Made by a program: the position numbers and the translations under genes. Source: Bacteroidota bacterium (GTDB lineage: Bacteria > Bacteroidota > Bacteroidia > Bacteroidales > Porphyromonadaceae). From it: DNA of 64,000 nt. The stretch lies in contig JAEWZH010000014.1 of NCBI GenBank assembly GCA_023395395.1, positions 160,523 to 224,522 on the forward strand, read 5' to 3'. This document shows positions 9,275 through 17,312 of the stretch, in pieces (position 1 is the first letter of the stretch; every line of letters starts with the position of its first letter). Under the pieces are notes generated by a model, which was not told where the DNA came from, did no database searches, and was given only the letters and a program-made list of their open reading frames with translations.

Positions 9275-10008
9275 ATACAAAACACAAAATAGACATTGTA
9301 TTCACTCCTGAGTTACTATCCGCCCATAAACAGTTGGGAAGTATCGCAGTAGTCATTGATGTCCTTCGCGCCTCTGCCACTATGATTACAGCACTTCACC
9401 ATGGTGCTAAAGCCATCTATCCCCTTGAGACTACAGAAGAGGCAGAGCACTATGCAGCAGAGGGGAAGCTGGTCGGAGCCGAGCGCAATGTCGTGCGTTG
9501 TCCTTTCGCTCAGTTCGGAAACGACCCTGCCGAATATACCAGAGACGCTATCGATGGACGAGAAATCTACTTTACCACCACCAACGGAACCCGCACCATC
9601 AAGGCAGCAATTAGAGAAGGCTACGATACCGTCATCGGTTCGTTCATCAATCTCTCTGCTGTGGCAGAGTATTGCCGAGACAGAGATGTATTGGCGATTT
9701 GTGCGGGATGGCAAGGGCGACCCTCCAAGGAAGATGCACTCTTTGCCGCTGCTCTATGTGACCAGCTATCCGAAACCCACGAAGTTGTCACCGACACCTC
9801 ACGGATGATAGTCGAGCTTTGGCAAGCACACCGACAGCATCTCACCCAATACATCATGGAGAGCAACCACTATCCTCGTATGGTAGCGGCAGGCAAAGAA
9901 GATGCACTCGAGTATTGCCTCTCTATTGATGCTACCCCTACTCTACCAATTGCGGAGGTCGTAGAGGGTTCTATCAAACTAACAACATTCTCCCCCCAAA
10001 CGATATGA
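9271..10008 (+). CDS. ComB-like 2-phosphosulfolactate phosphatase
   Basis: 245 residues matching the ComB family (PF04029). It has IDVLRASATM near the N-terminus, GAERN, TTNGTRT in the middle and the CAGWQGRPSKEDALFA region. In archaea ComB removes phosphate from (R)-2-phospho-3-sulfolactate in coenzyme M synthesis, a Mg-dependent reaction. No ComA or ComC partner is visible in this window, so the physiological substrate here is uncertain. The gene overlaps both neighbours by ATGA (cutC upstream, glucosaminidase downstream), implying translational coupling. Confidence 0.75.
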   Translation: MNTKHKIDIVFTPELLSAHKQLGSIAVVIDVLRASATMITALHHGAKAIYPLETTEEAEHYAAEGKLVGAERNVVRCPFAQFGNDPAEYTRDAIDGREIYFTTTNGTRTIKAAIREGYDTVIGSFINLSAVAEYCRDRDVLAICAGWQGRPSKEDALFAAALCDQLSETHEVVTDTSRMIVELWQAHRQHLTQYIMESNHYPRMVAAGKEDALEYCLSIDATPTLPIAEVVEGSIKLTTFSPQTI

Positions 10009-10985
10009 ATAGACGATTACTTTGGAGCATCGCCACGGTGACGCTCATACTCCTTTCCTCCAGCTGTGGGTCTACCAAGCAAACTACTACTCAGAGCCAA
10101 AAGGTACCTGTAGCAAAGACCAACAACCCATATAATAATTACGTAGAGCGATATGCCAATATCGCCCTATATAACCAACGTCAATATGGTATTCCAGCCA
10201 GTATTACCTTAGCACAGGGATTACTAGAGAGTGGTGCGGGTCGAAGTACGTTAGCTACCCAAGCCAATAATCACTTTGGCATCAAGTGCCATCGTTCATG
10301 GAGAGGTAGTCGTACATTCCATGATGACGACCGACCCAATGAGTGCTTCCGCTCCTACGACAATGCAGAAGACTCCTTCAAAGACCACGGTCAATTTCTC
10401 CAACAGCCACGATACCAAGCACTCTTCAGGCTCGACCCTACAGATTACAAAGGCTGGGCAAGGGGATTACAACAAGCTGGATATGCTACCGACCGTGGGT
10501 ATGCCAATAAACTGATCAAGATTATCGAAGACTATCGACTATACCTCATTGATGCGGGTAACCCCGGCAGACACTATACTTACGATAAACCTACTGCCCA
10601 ACCCGAGAAAAAGACCCCTACTTCAAAGTCTGCGACATCCGCCGATCTCCGACAAGTGTACATTAGTTCGGGGCTCCACTACGTACTAGCGGGCGATGGC
10701 GACTCTCTAAGTGGTATCGCCAAGGAATTAGGTATTTCTGAGCGCAGTCTCACAAAATACAACGATCTTCCCGAGGGCTATCCACTAGAGAAAGGCGATG
10801 TGGTCTACCTAGAGCGCAAACTAAAGAGGGCACTTCCACCACACTACGAGCATGTCATCAAAGTTGGAGAATCCATCCACAGTATCGCTCAGACCTATGG
10901 GATACAGCTAAACTCCCTCTATAAATTAAACAACCTTACTGAAGACTACTTCCCTATGGAAGGAGATATCCTCAAACTTCGATAA
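10005..10985 (+). CDS. Glucosaminidase (FlgJ/AcmA-type) lipoprotein with LysM domains
   Basis: 326 residues. A lipoprotein signal peptide ends LLSSSC, putting the acylated cysteine at residue 21. A glucosaminidase domain follows at about residues 45-185, with the likely catalytic Glu75 in LLESGAG, NNHFGIKC and a GYATDRGYANKL segment. After a Pro/Thr/Lys-rich linker there are two LysM-like peptidoglycan-binding modules (about 220-265 and 280-325). It should cleave GlcNAc-MurNAc bonds in peptidoglycan from a membrane-anchored position. Last gene of the mannosidase run (ATGA overlap with comB), and followed by a strong terminator. Confidence 0.85.
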   Translation: MNRRLLWSIATVTLILLSSSCGSTKQTTTQSQKVPVAKTNNPYNNYVERYANIALYNQRQYGIPASITLAQGLLESGAGRSTLATQANNHFGIKCHRSWRGSRTFHDDDRPNECFRSYDNAEDSFKDHGQFLQQPRYQALFRLDPTDYKGWARGLQQAGYATDRGYANKLIKIIEDYRLYLIDAGNPGRHYTYDKPTAQPEKKTPTSKSATSADLRQVYISSGLHYVLAGDGDSLSGIAKELGISERSLTKYNDLPEGYPLEKGDVVYLERKLKRALPPHYEHVIKVGESIHSIAQTYGIQLNSLYKLNNLTEDYFPMEGDILKLR

Positions 10986-11011
10986 TCACCCCGACAATAA
11001 AAAGCAAAAAG

Positions 11012-11055
11012 AGGCTACGCAAACCATACCTATATGGTATTGCGTAGCCTTTTTG
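11012..11055. terminator. Bidirectional terminator between the glucosaminidase and pirin genes
   Basis: AGGCTACGCAA (11012-11022) pairs with TTGCGTAGCCT (11040-11050), with an inner ACCATA/TATGGT extension. A T-run follows on the + strand and an A-run precedes it, so it can serve both convergent genes. Confidence 0.85.
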
Positions 11056-11085
11056 ATTTTACATACGCTCTTTAATCCTCTATTC

Positions 11086-11967
11086 TCATGAATTTGCAGC
11101 ATTGCTCTTGATGAAAGTCCCATTGTCCATTTCGTCAAAAGCCACCTCAAGCTCTTCACGTGTATTCATCACCACAGGACCACCCCAAGCGATTGGTTCA
11201 TGCAAAGGTTCGGCTGCCAGTAAAGCAAATCGAGCGCCTTCAGCTCCAGCCTTGACACGTAGCACATCAGCCTCCTCTTTGCTATCACTTGAAGCTGTAA
11301 AGAGCACTGCACAGCCCTTTTTCTCCATCTCGTTGAGAGATTCATTTACAGCCATCTCACCGGTGAATAGATAAGTAAAGAGGGTCTGATTATTAGTGAT
11401 TCCATCATATTCCCATACTTCATTAGGCTCTACATCCACATCAAGATAAGTCACCTGCACATATTTGGGAGCAAAACCACCCTTAGTACCCCTATACTCA
11501 CCGGAGATCACACGTACCACAGCATGCTTTTCCTCCACTTTCGGGACATCACTAGCCACGATGTCCCCATAGCTTGGTTCACTCATCTTGTCCTTCTTCG
11601 GCAGGTTGACCCATAGTTGGCAACCCAGCATGTGGTCAGAAGCCTGGGGCATCTCTTGGTGAATGATACCGGAGCCTGCCGACATCCATTGAGCACCACC
11701 GGTCCGAATTACACCTTTATTGCCAAGGTTATCTCCATGTTCCATCGCACCACTAATCAAATAAGTCACCGTCTCAATACCCCTATGTGGATGCCAAGGA
11801 AAGCCCTTAATATAGTCCTGAGGATTATGCGAGTCAAAACCATCAAGCATCAAAAAGGGGTCAAACGAATTAGTAGTCCTAATCCCTAATACCCTAGTCA
11901 GATGCACACCCGCTCCATCAATAGCTTTCTGCCCACGGATTATCTCAGTCGCTTTACGTCTATTCAT
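11086..11967 (-). CDS. Pirin family bicupin protein
   Basis: 293 residues of the pirin family. The N-terminal cupin carries the metal-binding set His59 and His61 in HPHRGIET and His103 and Glu105 in HQEMP. The C-terminal domain has the GEMAVN strand typical of the second cupin. Bacterial pirins bind an iron-like metal; some act as quercetin 2,3-dioxygenases and others modulate metabolic enzymes, so the in vivo role is open. The gene stands alone, convergent with the glucosaminidase gene, behind a long non-coding region. Confidence 0.88.
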   Translation of the reverse strand: MNRRKATEIIRGQKAIDGAGVHLTRVLGIRTTNSFDPFLMLDGFDSHNPQDYIKGFPWHPHRGIETVTYLISGAMEHGDNLGNKGVIRTGGAQWMSAGSGIIHQEMPQASDHMLGCQLWVNLPKKDKMSEPSYGDIVASDVPKVEEKHAVVRVISGEYRGTKGGFAPKYVQVTYLDVDVEPNEVWEYDGITNNQTLFTYLFTGEMAVNESLNEMEKKGCAVLFTASSDSKEEADVLRVKAGAEGARFALLAAEPLHEPIAWGGPVVMNTREELEVAFDEMDNGTFIKSNAANS

Positions 11968-12235
11968 ATTCTAATCACTACATTAAAAATTCAATCTTCT
12001 ACTTACCTCTGTGATATTAACCATTTTCCTCCAATATATGTTCCCGACATAATAACCTGCTTATCTGTCCATACAGCGGTTCGGAAATCGGTATTCACCC
12101 TAGCATAATCCCCAATATTCACGATAAAGAATTACTCCCCATGATCGCTGTAGCGAAGTTATTCAAAATCTTAAACAGAAAGATATTTCATTACCCCTTA
12201 TTACAGACTACCTGACTCCTTCCTATCACCCGCAC

Positions 12236-12415
12236 AAACCTTCTCTGTGTCAATCATAAACCTTTTCTATATCAGGCACGACCATTTAATATATATTAAT
12301 CATGCCAATTAGTATATATTAAATGGTAGAATTAGTATATATTAAAGTTGTTGATTAGTATATATTAAACGGTCAAGCCTGATATTGAAAACGGTCAAGC
12401 CTGATATTGAGCAAG
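12236..12415. repeat. Array of about eight 22-23-bp units with palindromic cores (iteron-like)
   Basis: Units start at 12236, 12258, 12280, 12303, 12326, 12349, 12372 and 12394. The core ATTAGTATATATTAAA occurs exactly at 12308, 12331 and 12354 (period 23). A diverged fourth copy at 12285 contains the perfect palindrome TTAATATATATTAA. The last two units repeat GGTCAAGCCTGATATTGA with period 22. ATATCAGGCACGACC at 12269 is a near inverted copy of the segment ending at 12385, so 12269-12298 and 12356-12385 form 30-bp inverted repeats with about four mismatches. The 7-bp spacers between cores vary in sequence. Confidence 0.85.
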
Positions 12416-12669
12416 AGAAGATAGATGCTGCTATAAGGGGCTCATACGGCTGCAATCGGTCGGATATGTTTGTAGCAAAAGGCTAAAAGTAGACCCCCTC
12501 CTACCAATGTTATCAATCAAAAATACTATGGGGTGGCTACTATTTCTGCCCCTTATGTCTATAAGACAATCGCTCCTCTGAGACCTTTTGAGGTATTGAT
12601 TACATTTACACTATTGAGGTAAACGGCTGTAAAAACTCCTCTTTCAGCACCAAAGTATATAGTAATCAC

Positions 12670-12702
12670 TTTCCCCTATCTCGCAAAATATGGCTAAGTT
12701 TG
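12670..12702 (+). promoter_or_regulatory. Probable cysS promoter
   Basis: TAAGTTTG (12695-12702) is a good -7 element; TTTC at 12670-12673, 21 bp upstream, is a weak -33. The ATG follows 40 bases later. Confidence 0.55.
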
Positions 12703-12742
12703 TGAGGTCTTACAAGAGTATACACTATTATATTAGATATTT

Positions 12743-14233
12743 ATGAAGAGTAAAGAGGAGATCCGAGAGCAGTTCACGGTCTATAATACCCGTACCCGTC
12801 GTACTGAAGTACTACAACCCAAGCAGTCACCCCATGTTGGAATGTATGTTTGCGGCCCTACAGTATATGGCGATGCACACTTAGGTCACGCCCGTCCTGC
12901 CATCACTTTTGACCTCCTATTCAGATACCTCACCCACCTCGGTTACAAGGTGCGCTACGTTCGCAATATCACAGACGTAGGGCACCTCGAGCATGATGCA
13001 GACGAAGGTGAGGACAAGATTGCCAAGAAAGCACGCCTAGAGCAGGTAGAGCCCATGGAGGTAGTACAGCACTATCTCACACGTTATCACAAAGATATGG
13101 ATGCGCTCAACGTACTTCCTCCTTCTATAGAACCAATGGCAAGCGGTCACATCATAGAGCAGATACTTCTGGTACAGCAGATACTAGAGGCAGGCTATGC
13201 CTACGAGTCCAATGGCTCGGTCTACTTTGATGTAGAAAAGTACAATCAGGATCACAAGTACGGTGTGCTCTCCGGGCGCAATGTAGAGGACATGATTGCC
13301 AATACCAGAGATCTAGACGGGCAGGACGAAAAGAGAAATTCTGTAGACTTTGCCCTCTGGAAAAAGGCAAGCCCCGAGCATATCATGCGATGGCCGTCCC
13401 CTTGGAGCGATGGATTCCCCGGCTGGCATGCTGAGTGCACCGCTATGGGACGTAAGTACTTGGGTGACGGATTTGACATCCATGGCGGAGGCATGGATCT
13501 CATCTTTCCTCATCACGAGTGTGAGATAGCTCAAGCTGTAGCGGCAGAGGGTAAAGAAATAGTCCCAATCTGGATGCACAATAACATGATTACCATCAAT
13601 GGGCAAAAGATGGGCAAGAGCCTTGGCAACTTTATCACCCTAGAGCAGTTTTTCTCTGGAGACCACAAGCTACTAGAGCAGGCTTATAGCCCGATGGCGA
13701 TTCGCTTCTTCATACTCCAGGCGCACTACCGCTCTACTGTGGACTTTAGCAATGAGGCGCTACAAGCATCGAGCAAGGGGATGGAGCGCATGATGGATGC
13801 TTATGCTGCACTCGAGAGCATCAAATCAATCAGTTCTGAATCAGAAGCACTACCCGACTATATCAGCAACTGCTACGCAGCACTCAATGACGATCTCAAC
13901 AGCCCCAAAGTCATCGCAGAGCTATTTGACGCCACCCGTCGCATCAATCAAGCCAAGAGTGGCGAAAAGGGTCTAACCTCAGGACAATTATCCTCGCTCA
14001 AGGAGCTCTTCGACACCTTTTTCTTTGAGATTCTTGGCATGAAGCAAGCTGGTGCCGGAGAAAGCTCAGCCCACCTGGAAGCATTTGGCAAGGCGATGGA
14101 TCTACTGCTGGAAATTCGTCAAGGAGCCAAGGCAGCAAAAGATTGGGCCACATCGGATAAGATACGAGACGAGCTGAAAAAGATTGGCTTCGAAATCATG
14201 GATGGCAAGGAGGGAAGCAGTTGGAAACTCTAA
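12743..14233 (+). CDS. cysS: Cysteinyl-tRNA synthetase
   Basis: 496 residues, the normal length for class I CysRS. It has the zinc-ligand Cys37 in MYVCGPTVYG, the HLGH signature (46-49) and the second zinc-binding segment around WHAECTAMG. The ATP-binding loop is KMGKS (289-293), an accepted variant of KMSKS. A DALR-type helical domain follows, and the C-terminal segment ends near DGKEGSSWKL. The enzyme charges tRNA-Cys with cysteine in the cytosol. It precedes the cobalamin genes by 88 bases; a weak hairpin without a T-tract (14245-14274) lies in that gap, so read-through into cobU is possible. Confidence 0.96.
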   Translation: MKSKEEIREQFTVYNTRTRRTEVLQPKQSPHVGMYVCGPTVYGDAHLGHARPAITFDLLFRYLTHLGYKVRYVRNITDVGHLEHDADEGEDKIAKKARLEQVEPMEVVQHYLTRYHKDMDALNVLPPSIEPMASGHIIEQILLVQQILEAGYAYESNGSVYFDVEKYNQDHKYGVLSGRNVEDMIANTRDLDGQDEKRNSVDFALWKKASPEHIMRWPSPWSDGFPGWHAECTAMGRKYLGDGFDIHGGGMDLIFPHHECEIAQAVAAEGKEIVPIWMHNNMITINGQKMGKSLGNFITLEQFFSGDHKLLEQAYSPMAIRFFILQAHYRSTVDFSNEALQASSKGMERMMDAYAALESIKSISSESEALPDYISNCYAALNDDLNSPKVIAELFDATRRINQAKSGEKGLTSGQLSSLKELFDTFFFEILGMKQAGAGESSAHLEAFGKAMDLLLEIRQGAKAAKDWATSDKIRDELKKIGFEIMDGKEGSSWKL

Positions 14234-14321
14234 TGATATTAAGCAAGAGGATAGGCTCATACGTCCATCCTCTTAGACAATTCTATTATTGGCCATTCTA
14301 ATGAACCACTGACTACCGTCC

Positions 14322-14825
14322 ATGATAATCTTAATTACAGGAGGAGCGCGTTCTGGAAAAAGCACAGAGGCAGAGCAGAGAGCTATAGCACTGTCAAATC
14401 ATCCTATCTATCTCGCTACTGCTGAAGCTCGAGATGGAGAGATGAAAGACCGCATCCGTAGGCACCAAGAGAGGCGAGGAGACAGGTGGCGCACCATCGA
14501 GGAGCCTATTCACCTAGGGCGATTGGACTGCACCGGTGAAGTCGTATTGCTCGATTGTCTCACGCTGTGGACGACTAACGTATTCTTCATGATGAGAGAA
14601 GACATAGATAAGTCTTTAGCCTTTATCAAAGAGGAATTTGATAGACTTGTCCAACATCCTGCTACTTATGTAGTAGTTACCAATGAAGTGGGGATGGGAG
14701 GCGTATCGGACAATGCTATGATGAGAAAATACACAGACCTCCAAGGTTGGGTCAATCAGCATATTGCTCGCTTAGCTGATGAAGTAATATTCATGGTGAG
14801 TGGCATACCACTAAAAGTAAAATAA
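14322..14825 (+). CDS. cobU: Adenosylcobinamide kinase / adenosylcobinamide-phosphate guanylyltransferase
   Basis: 167 residues. The P-loop GGARSGKS is at residues 7-14, and His48 in RRHQERR corresponds to the guanylylated histidine of CobU. The DCLTLWTTN segment and VTNEVGMGGV are also typical. The enzyme phosphorylates adenosylcobinamide and transfers GMP to give adenosylcobinamide-GDP, the first step of nucleotide-loop assembly. First gene of cobU-cobT-cobS-cobC, with cobT starting 9 bases after its stop. No cobalamin riboswitch is recognisable in the short upstream gap. Confidence 0.93.
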   Translation: MIILITGGARSGKSTEAEQRAIALSNHPIYLATAEARDGEMKDRIRRHQERRGDRWRTIEEPIHLGRLDCTGEVVLLDCLTLWTTNVFFMMREDIDKSLAFIKEEFDRLVQHPATYVVVTNEVGMGGVSDNAMMRKYTDLQGWVNQHIARLADEVIFMVSGIPLKVK

Positions 14826-14834
14826 CCAATATCT

Positions 14835-15875
14835 ATGCGTCAGTTTGAAATTCAACCATTAGATCAAGCGCTAAAAGAGGAAGTCCTACGCTACATCGAT
14901 GACATTGCCAAGCCTAAAGGATCGCTCGGCAGACTTGAGGAGATTGCTCTACAAGTGGCATTAATCCAAAACAAATTGCACCCGACACTCCACAAGCCTC
15001 ATCACGTATTATTTGCAGCAGATCACGGCATTGAACGCGAACATGTAAGTAAGTCACCCCGAGAAGTCACCTGGCAACAAACGCTCAATTTTAAGCGCCA
15101 TGGGACCTCTATCGACTACCTTACCCGCCAGCATGACATCGAACTCGTTATCGTAGACTCCGGGGTAGACTATGATATTCCTGCCGATCTAGGGATTGTA
15201 GATAGAAAGATTAGGAAAGGGACTTCAAATTTTCTCCACGAGGCAGCGATGACTGAGGAGGAGTGCCAAATCTGCATCGATTCTGGTGCCAGGCAAAGTG
15301 AAATCGCTTACCATAAAGGGTGCAATATTATCTCTTTTGGCGAGATGGGTATTGCCAATACTAGTCCTTCGGCAATATGGATGCACAAACTGACCGACAT
15401 TCCACTCAGTGAATGTGTGGGGGCAGGTAGTGGTCTCTATGGCGTCGAGATGGACCACAAATACAAGGTGCTGGCTCAGGCTGTAGCCAATGCCCCTGCG
15501 ACGATGGATGCCGAGGAGGTGCTACGCTACTTCGGTGGTTTTGAGATGGTGATGACGGTAGGAGCAATGCTCCGAGCAGCTGAACTACGTATGACCATTA
15601 TCGTAGATGGATTTATCATGACCTCTTGCATGTTGATGGCTGCACGCTTCAATCCAACGATACTGCAATACGCTATCTTTGGGCACAAAGGCGATGAAAA
15701 GGGGCATGCCAAGCTTCTCAATTACCTTGGAGCTAAACCTCTCTTAGACTTAGGGATGAAACTAGGGGAGGGGACCGGTGCGGTGACCGCCTACCCGATT
15801 GTCAAGTCGGCAGTACTGATGATGACCGAGATGTCGCTATTTAGTGGAGAGAATACTATCGAAAAATACTTCTAA
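14835..15875 (+). CDS. cobT: Nicotinate-nucleotide-dimethylbenzimidazole phosphoribosyltransferase
   Basis: 346 residues of the CobT family. It begins with the KPKGSLGRLEE segment, has FAADHG and GEMGIANT in the middle, and the C-terminal KLGEGTGAV whose glutamate (about residue 312) matches the catalytic Glu317 of the Salmonella enzyme. It makes alpha-ribazole phosphate from nicotinate mononucleotide and a lower-ligand base. The base used cannot be read from sequence. Its stop is 4 bases before the cobS ATG. Confidence 0.95.
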   Translation: MRQFEIQPLDQALKEEVLRYIDDIAKPKGSLGRLEEIALQVALIQNKLHPTLHKPHHVLFAADHGIEREHVSKSPREVTWQQTLNFKRHGTSIDYLTRQHDIELVIVDSGVDYDIPADLGIVDRKIRKGTSNFLHEAAMTEEECQICIDSGARQSEIAYHKGCNIISFGEMGIANTSPSAIWMHKLTDIPLSECVGAGSGLYGVEMDHKYKVLAQAVANAPATMDAEEVLRYFGGFEMVMTVGAMLRAAELRMTIIVDGFIMTSCMLMAARFNPTILQYAIFGHKGDEKGHAKLLNYLGAKPLLDLGMKLGEGTGAVTAYPIVKSAVLMMTEMSLFSGENTIEKYF

Positions 15876-15879
15876 GGAT

Positions 15880-16641
15880 ATGGGTAAAGCAAAGCGATAC
15901 CTTTACGATATCATAGCCGCTTTGACAGCGCTGACTCGACTTCCAATCTGGAAAATCAAGGAAGTCCCAAAAGAGCACTACGAAAGGGTAGTCTACTACT
16001 GGCCTATCGTAGGCTGGCTGACAGGTCCTCTCACGGCTGGTGTACTACTAGGTATGGGGCAGTTTACCCCTGTATTCGTGGCGGTCGCCTTTGCTTTTGC
16101 CTTCCGCATCCTCCTCACCGGAGGCATACACGAGGATGGACTGATGGATTTCTTTGATGGTTTCGGAGGAGGTCAGACCAAGGAGCGCACACTCGAGATA
16201 ATGAAAGATAGTCACACTGGGGCATTTGCAGTGATTGGTTTCGTCTCCTATGCAATCTTGTGGATAGGGTTATTAGGGTTCATGCCCCTAAAGTCAGCAG
16301 CAATGACTGTAATGATTGCTGATCCGATGAGCAAATTTGTCGCTTCAAACCTTCCCCGTCTACTCACTTATGCTCGCACCGAAGCGCAAGCAAAAATGGG
16401 TGTTGTTTACGAACGCAAACCACATAGAGGGCTCTTTATCATGGGCGCTCACTTTGGGCTGCTTCCTATTTCTCAATGGAGTGCAATGGGATGGTGGCTA
16501 CTGCTATTCTCCGCAGTGACATTTTTTATTTTAGTCTGGATAATGAAACGGAAAATCGGTGGTTATACCGGTGATTGCTGTGGAGCTACCTTTCTGATTT
16601 GTGAAGTAATTAGTTTTACTGCGATATGGATAATGGTGTGA
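15880..16641 (+). CDS. cobS: Adenosylcobinamide-GDP ribazoletransferase (cobalamin synthase)
   Basis: 253 residues from the ATG at 15880. An earlier in-frame ATG would overlap the end of cobT and lacks family similarity. It is an integral membrane protein with several hydrophobic segments. The conserved GGIHEDGLMDFFDGFGGG-type motif is present, and MKDSHTGAFA follows. CobS joins adenosylcobinamide-GDP and alpha-ribazole phosphate at the inner membrane. It overlaps cobC by 16 bases, indicating coupled translation. Confidence 0.92.
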   Translation: MGKAKRYLYDIIAALTALTRLPIWKIKEVPKEHYERVVYYWPIVGWLTGPLTAGVLLGMGQFTPVFVAVAFAFAFRILLTGGIHEDGLMDFFDGFGGGQTKERTLEIMKDSHTGAFAVIGFVSYAILWIGLLGFMPLKSAAMTVMIADPMSKFVASNLPRLLTYARTEAQAKMGVVYERKPHRGLFIMGAHFGLLPISQWSAMGWWLLLFSAVTFFILVWIMKRKIGGYTGDCCGATFLICEVISFTAIWIMV

Positions 16642-17168
16642 AGGAACTATGGGTAGTACGGCATACCTCTGTAGATGTGCCTCAAGGGGTATGCTATGGA
16701 GGGACAGATGTTGGGTTGAACGAAAGTTTCCCTGAGGAAGCCACTGTAGTGGCAAAAAAACTGGAGGGATATGTGCCTGACAAGGTTGTCACTAGTCCCC
16801 TATCCAGAGCGATTCGCTTGGCAAAAGCTGTCGGCTATGGCAATGCCTCCACTGATATCAGACTAAGAGAACAACACTTTGGAGATTGGGAAATGCAGAG
16901 GTACGATGAGATTACCGACCCTCAAATACAACTATGGTTTGAGGACTATGTCCATGTCGTCCCTACCAACGGTGAAAGTTTTGCCCAAGTAGTGGATAGG
17001 CTGGGAGCCTTTATAGAAGAATTACGAAATAGTAATTTCAAAAAGATTCTTGTCTTCGCTCATGGTGGAGTGCAGATGGCTATCGGTGCCTACTTAGGTC
17101 TGTATGAGATGATTGATGCTCCAAAATACATCCAAGGATATGGAAGTATCGTTAAGTACCGATTATAG
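16626..17168 (+). CDS. cobC: Alpha-ribazole phosphatase (histidine phosphatase family)
   Basis: 180 residues with the branch-1 histidine phosphatase motif as VVRHTSVDVP (Arg12, His13). The RHT variant is typical of CobC rather than phosphoglycerate mutase. TSPLSRA and the second histidine in FAHGGVQ are in place. It removes the 5'-phosphate of alpha-ribazole phosphate or cobalamin phosphate. With cobU, cobT and cobS it completes nucleotide-loop assembly. No corrin-ring genes are present nearby, consistent with cobinamide salvage. It lies at the end of the cob run and overlaps cobS. Confidence 0.85.
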   Translation: MDNGVKELWVVRHTSVDVPQGVCYGGTDVGLNESFPEEATVVAKKLEGYVPDKVVTSPLSRAIRLAKAVGYGNASTDIRLREQHFGDWEMQRYDEITDPQIQLWFEDYVHVVPTNGESFAQVVDRLGAFIEELRNSNFKKILVFAHGGVQMAIGAYLGLYEMIDAPKYIQGYGSIVKYRL

Positions 17169-17234
17169 AGTACTTAAAAGCTCATAAAAGAGTAGATTGC
17201 ACGGCTAAAGAGAGGTAGACTTGAGAAAAAAGAG

Positions 17235-17242
17235 TAACTTTG
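17235..17242 (+). promoter_or_regulatory. -7 element for the lipoprotein-uppS-bamA run
   Basis: TAACTTTG, followed by GC, matches the consensus 71 bases before the ATG at 17313. A -33 TTTG is not evident. Confidence 0.45.
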
Positions 17243-17312
17243 CGTGATTGTATAATGTAACAAAAGGGATAAAATATTTTCTTTTGTGATTTAGCGGAAT
17301 TAAAATTGAGAC

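Larger units (their letters stand above)
11968..12742. other. 775-bp intergenic region with a periodic repeat array
   Basis: No reading frame here has a recognisable product. The proximal part (11968-12235) is AT-rich and unremarkable. The array at 12236-12415 is described separately. From 12416 to 12669 I see no further structure beyond an isolated TATGTTTG at 12465-12472 with no -33 partner. The cysS promoter closes the gap. Confidence 0.6.

Noticed and set aside
5974..10985. Polysaccharide utilisation locus around the beta-mannosidase
   Set aside because: No SusC/SusD, regulator or other glycosidase adjoins it; neighbours are unrelated.
12285..12410. CRISPR array
   Set aside because: Repeats of 16 bp with 7-bp spacers and AT-rich palindromes do not fit CRISPR size; no cas genes are present.
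14245..14274. Terminator after cysS
   Set aside because: An 8-bp AAGAGGAT/ATCCTCTT hairpin exists but has no T-tract; not called.
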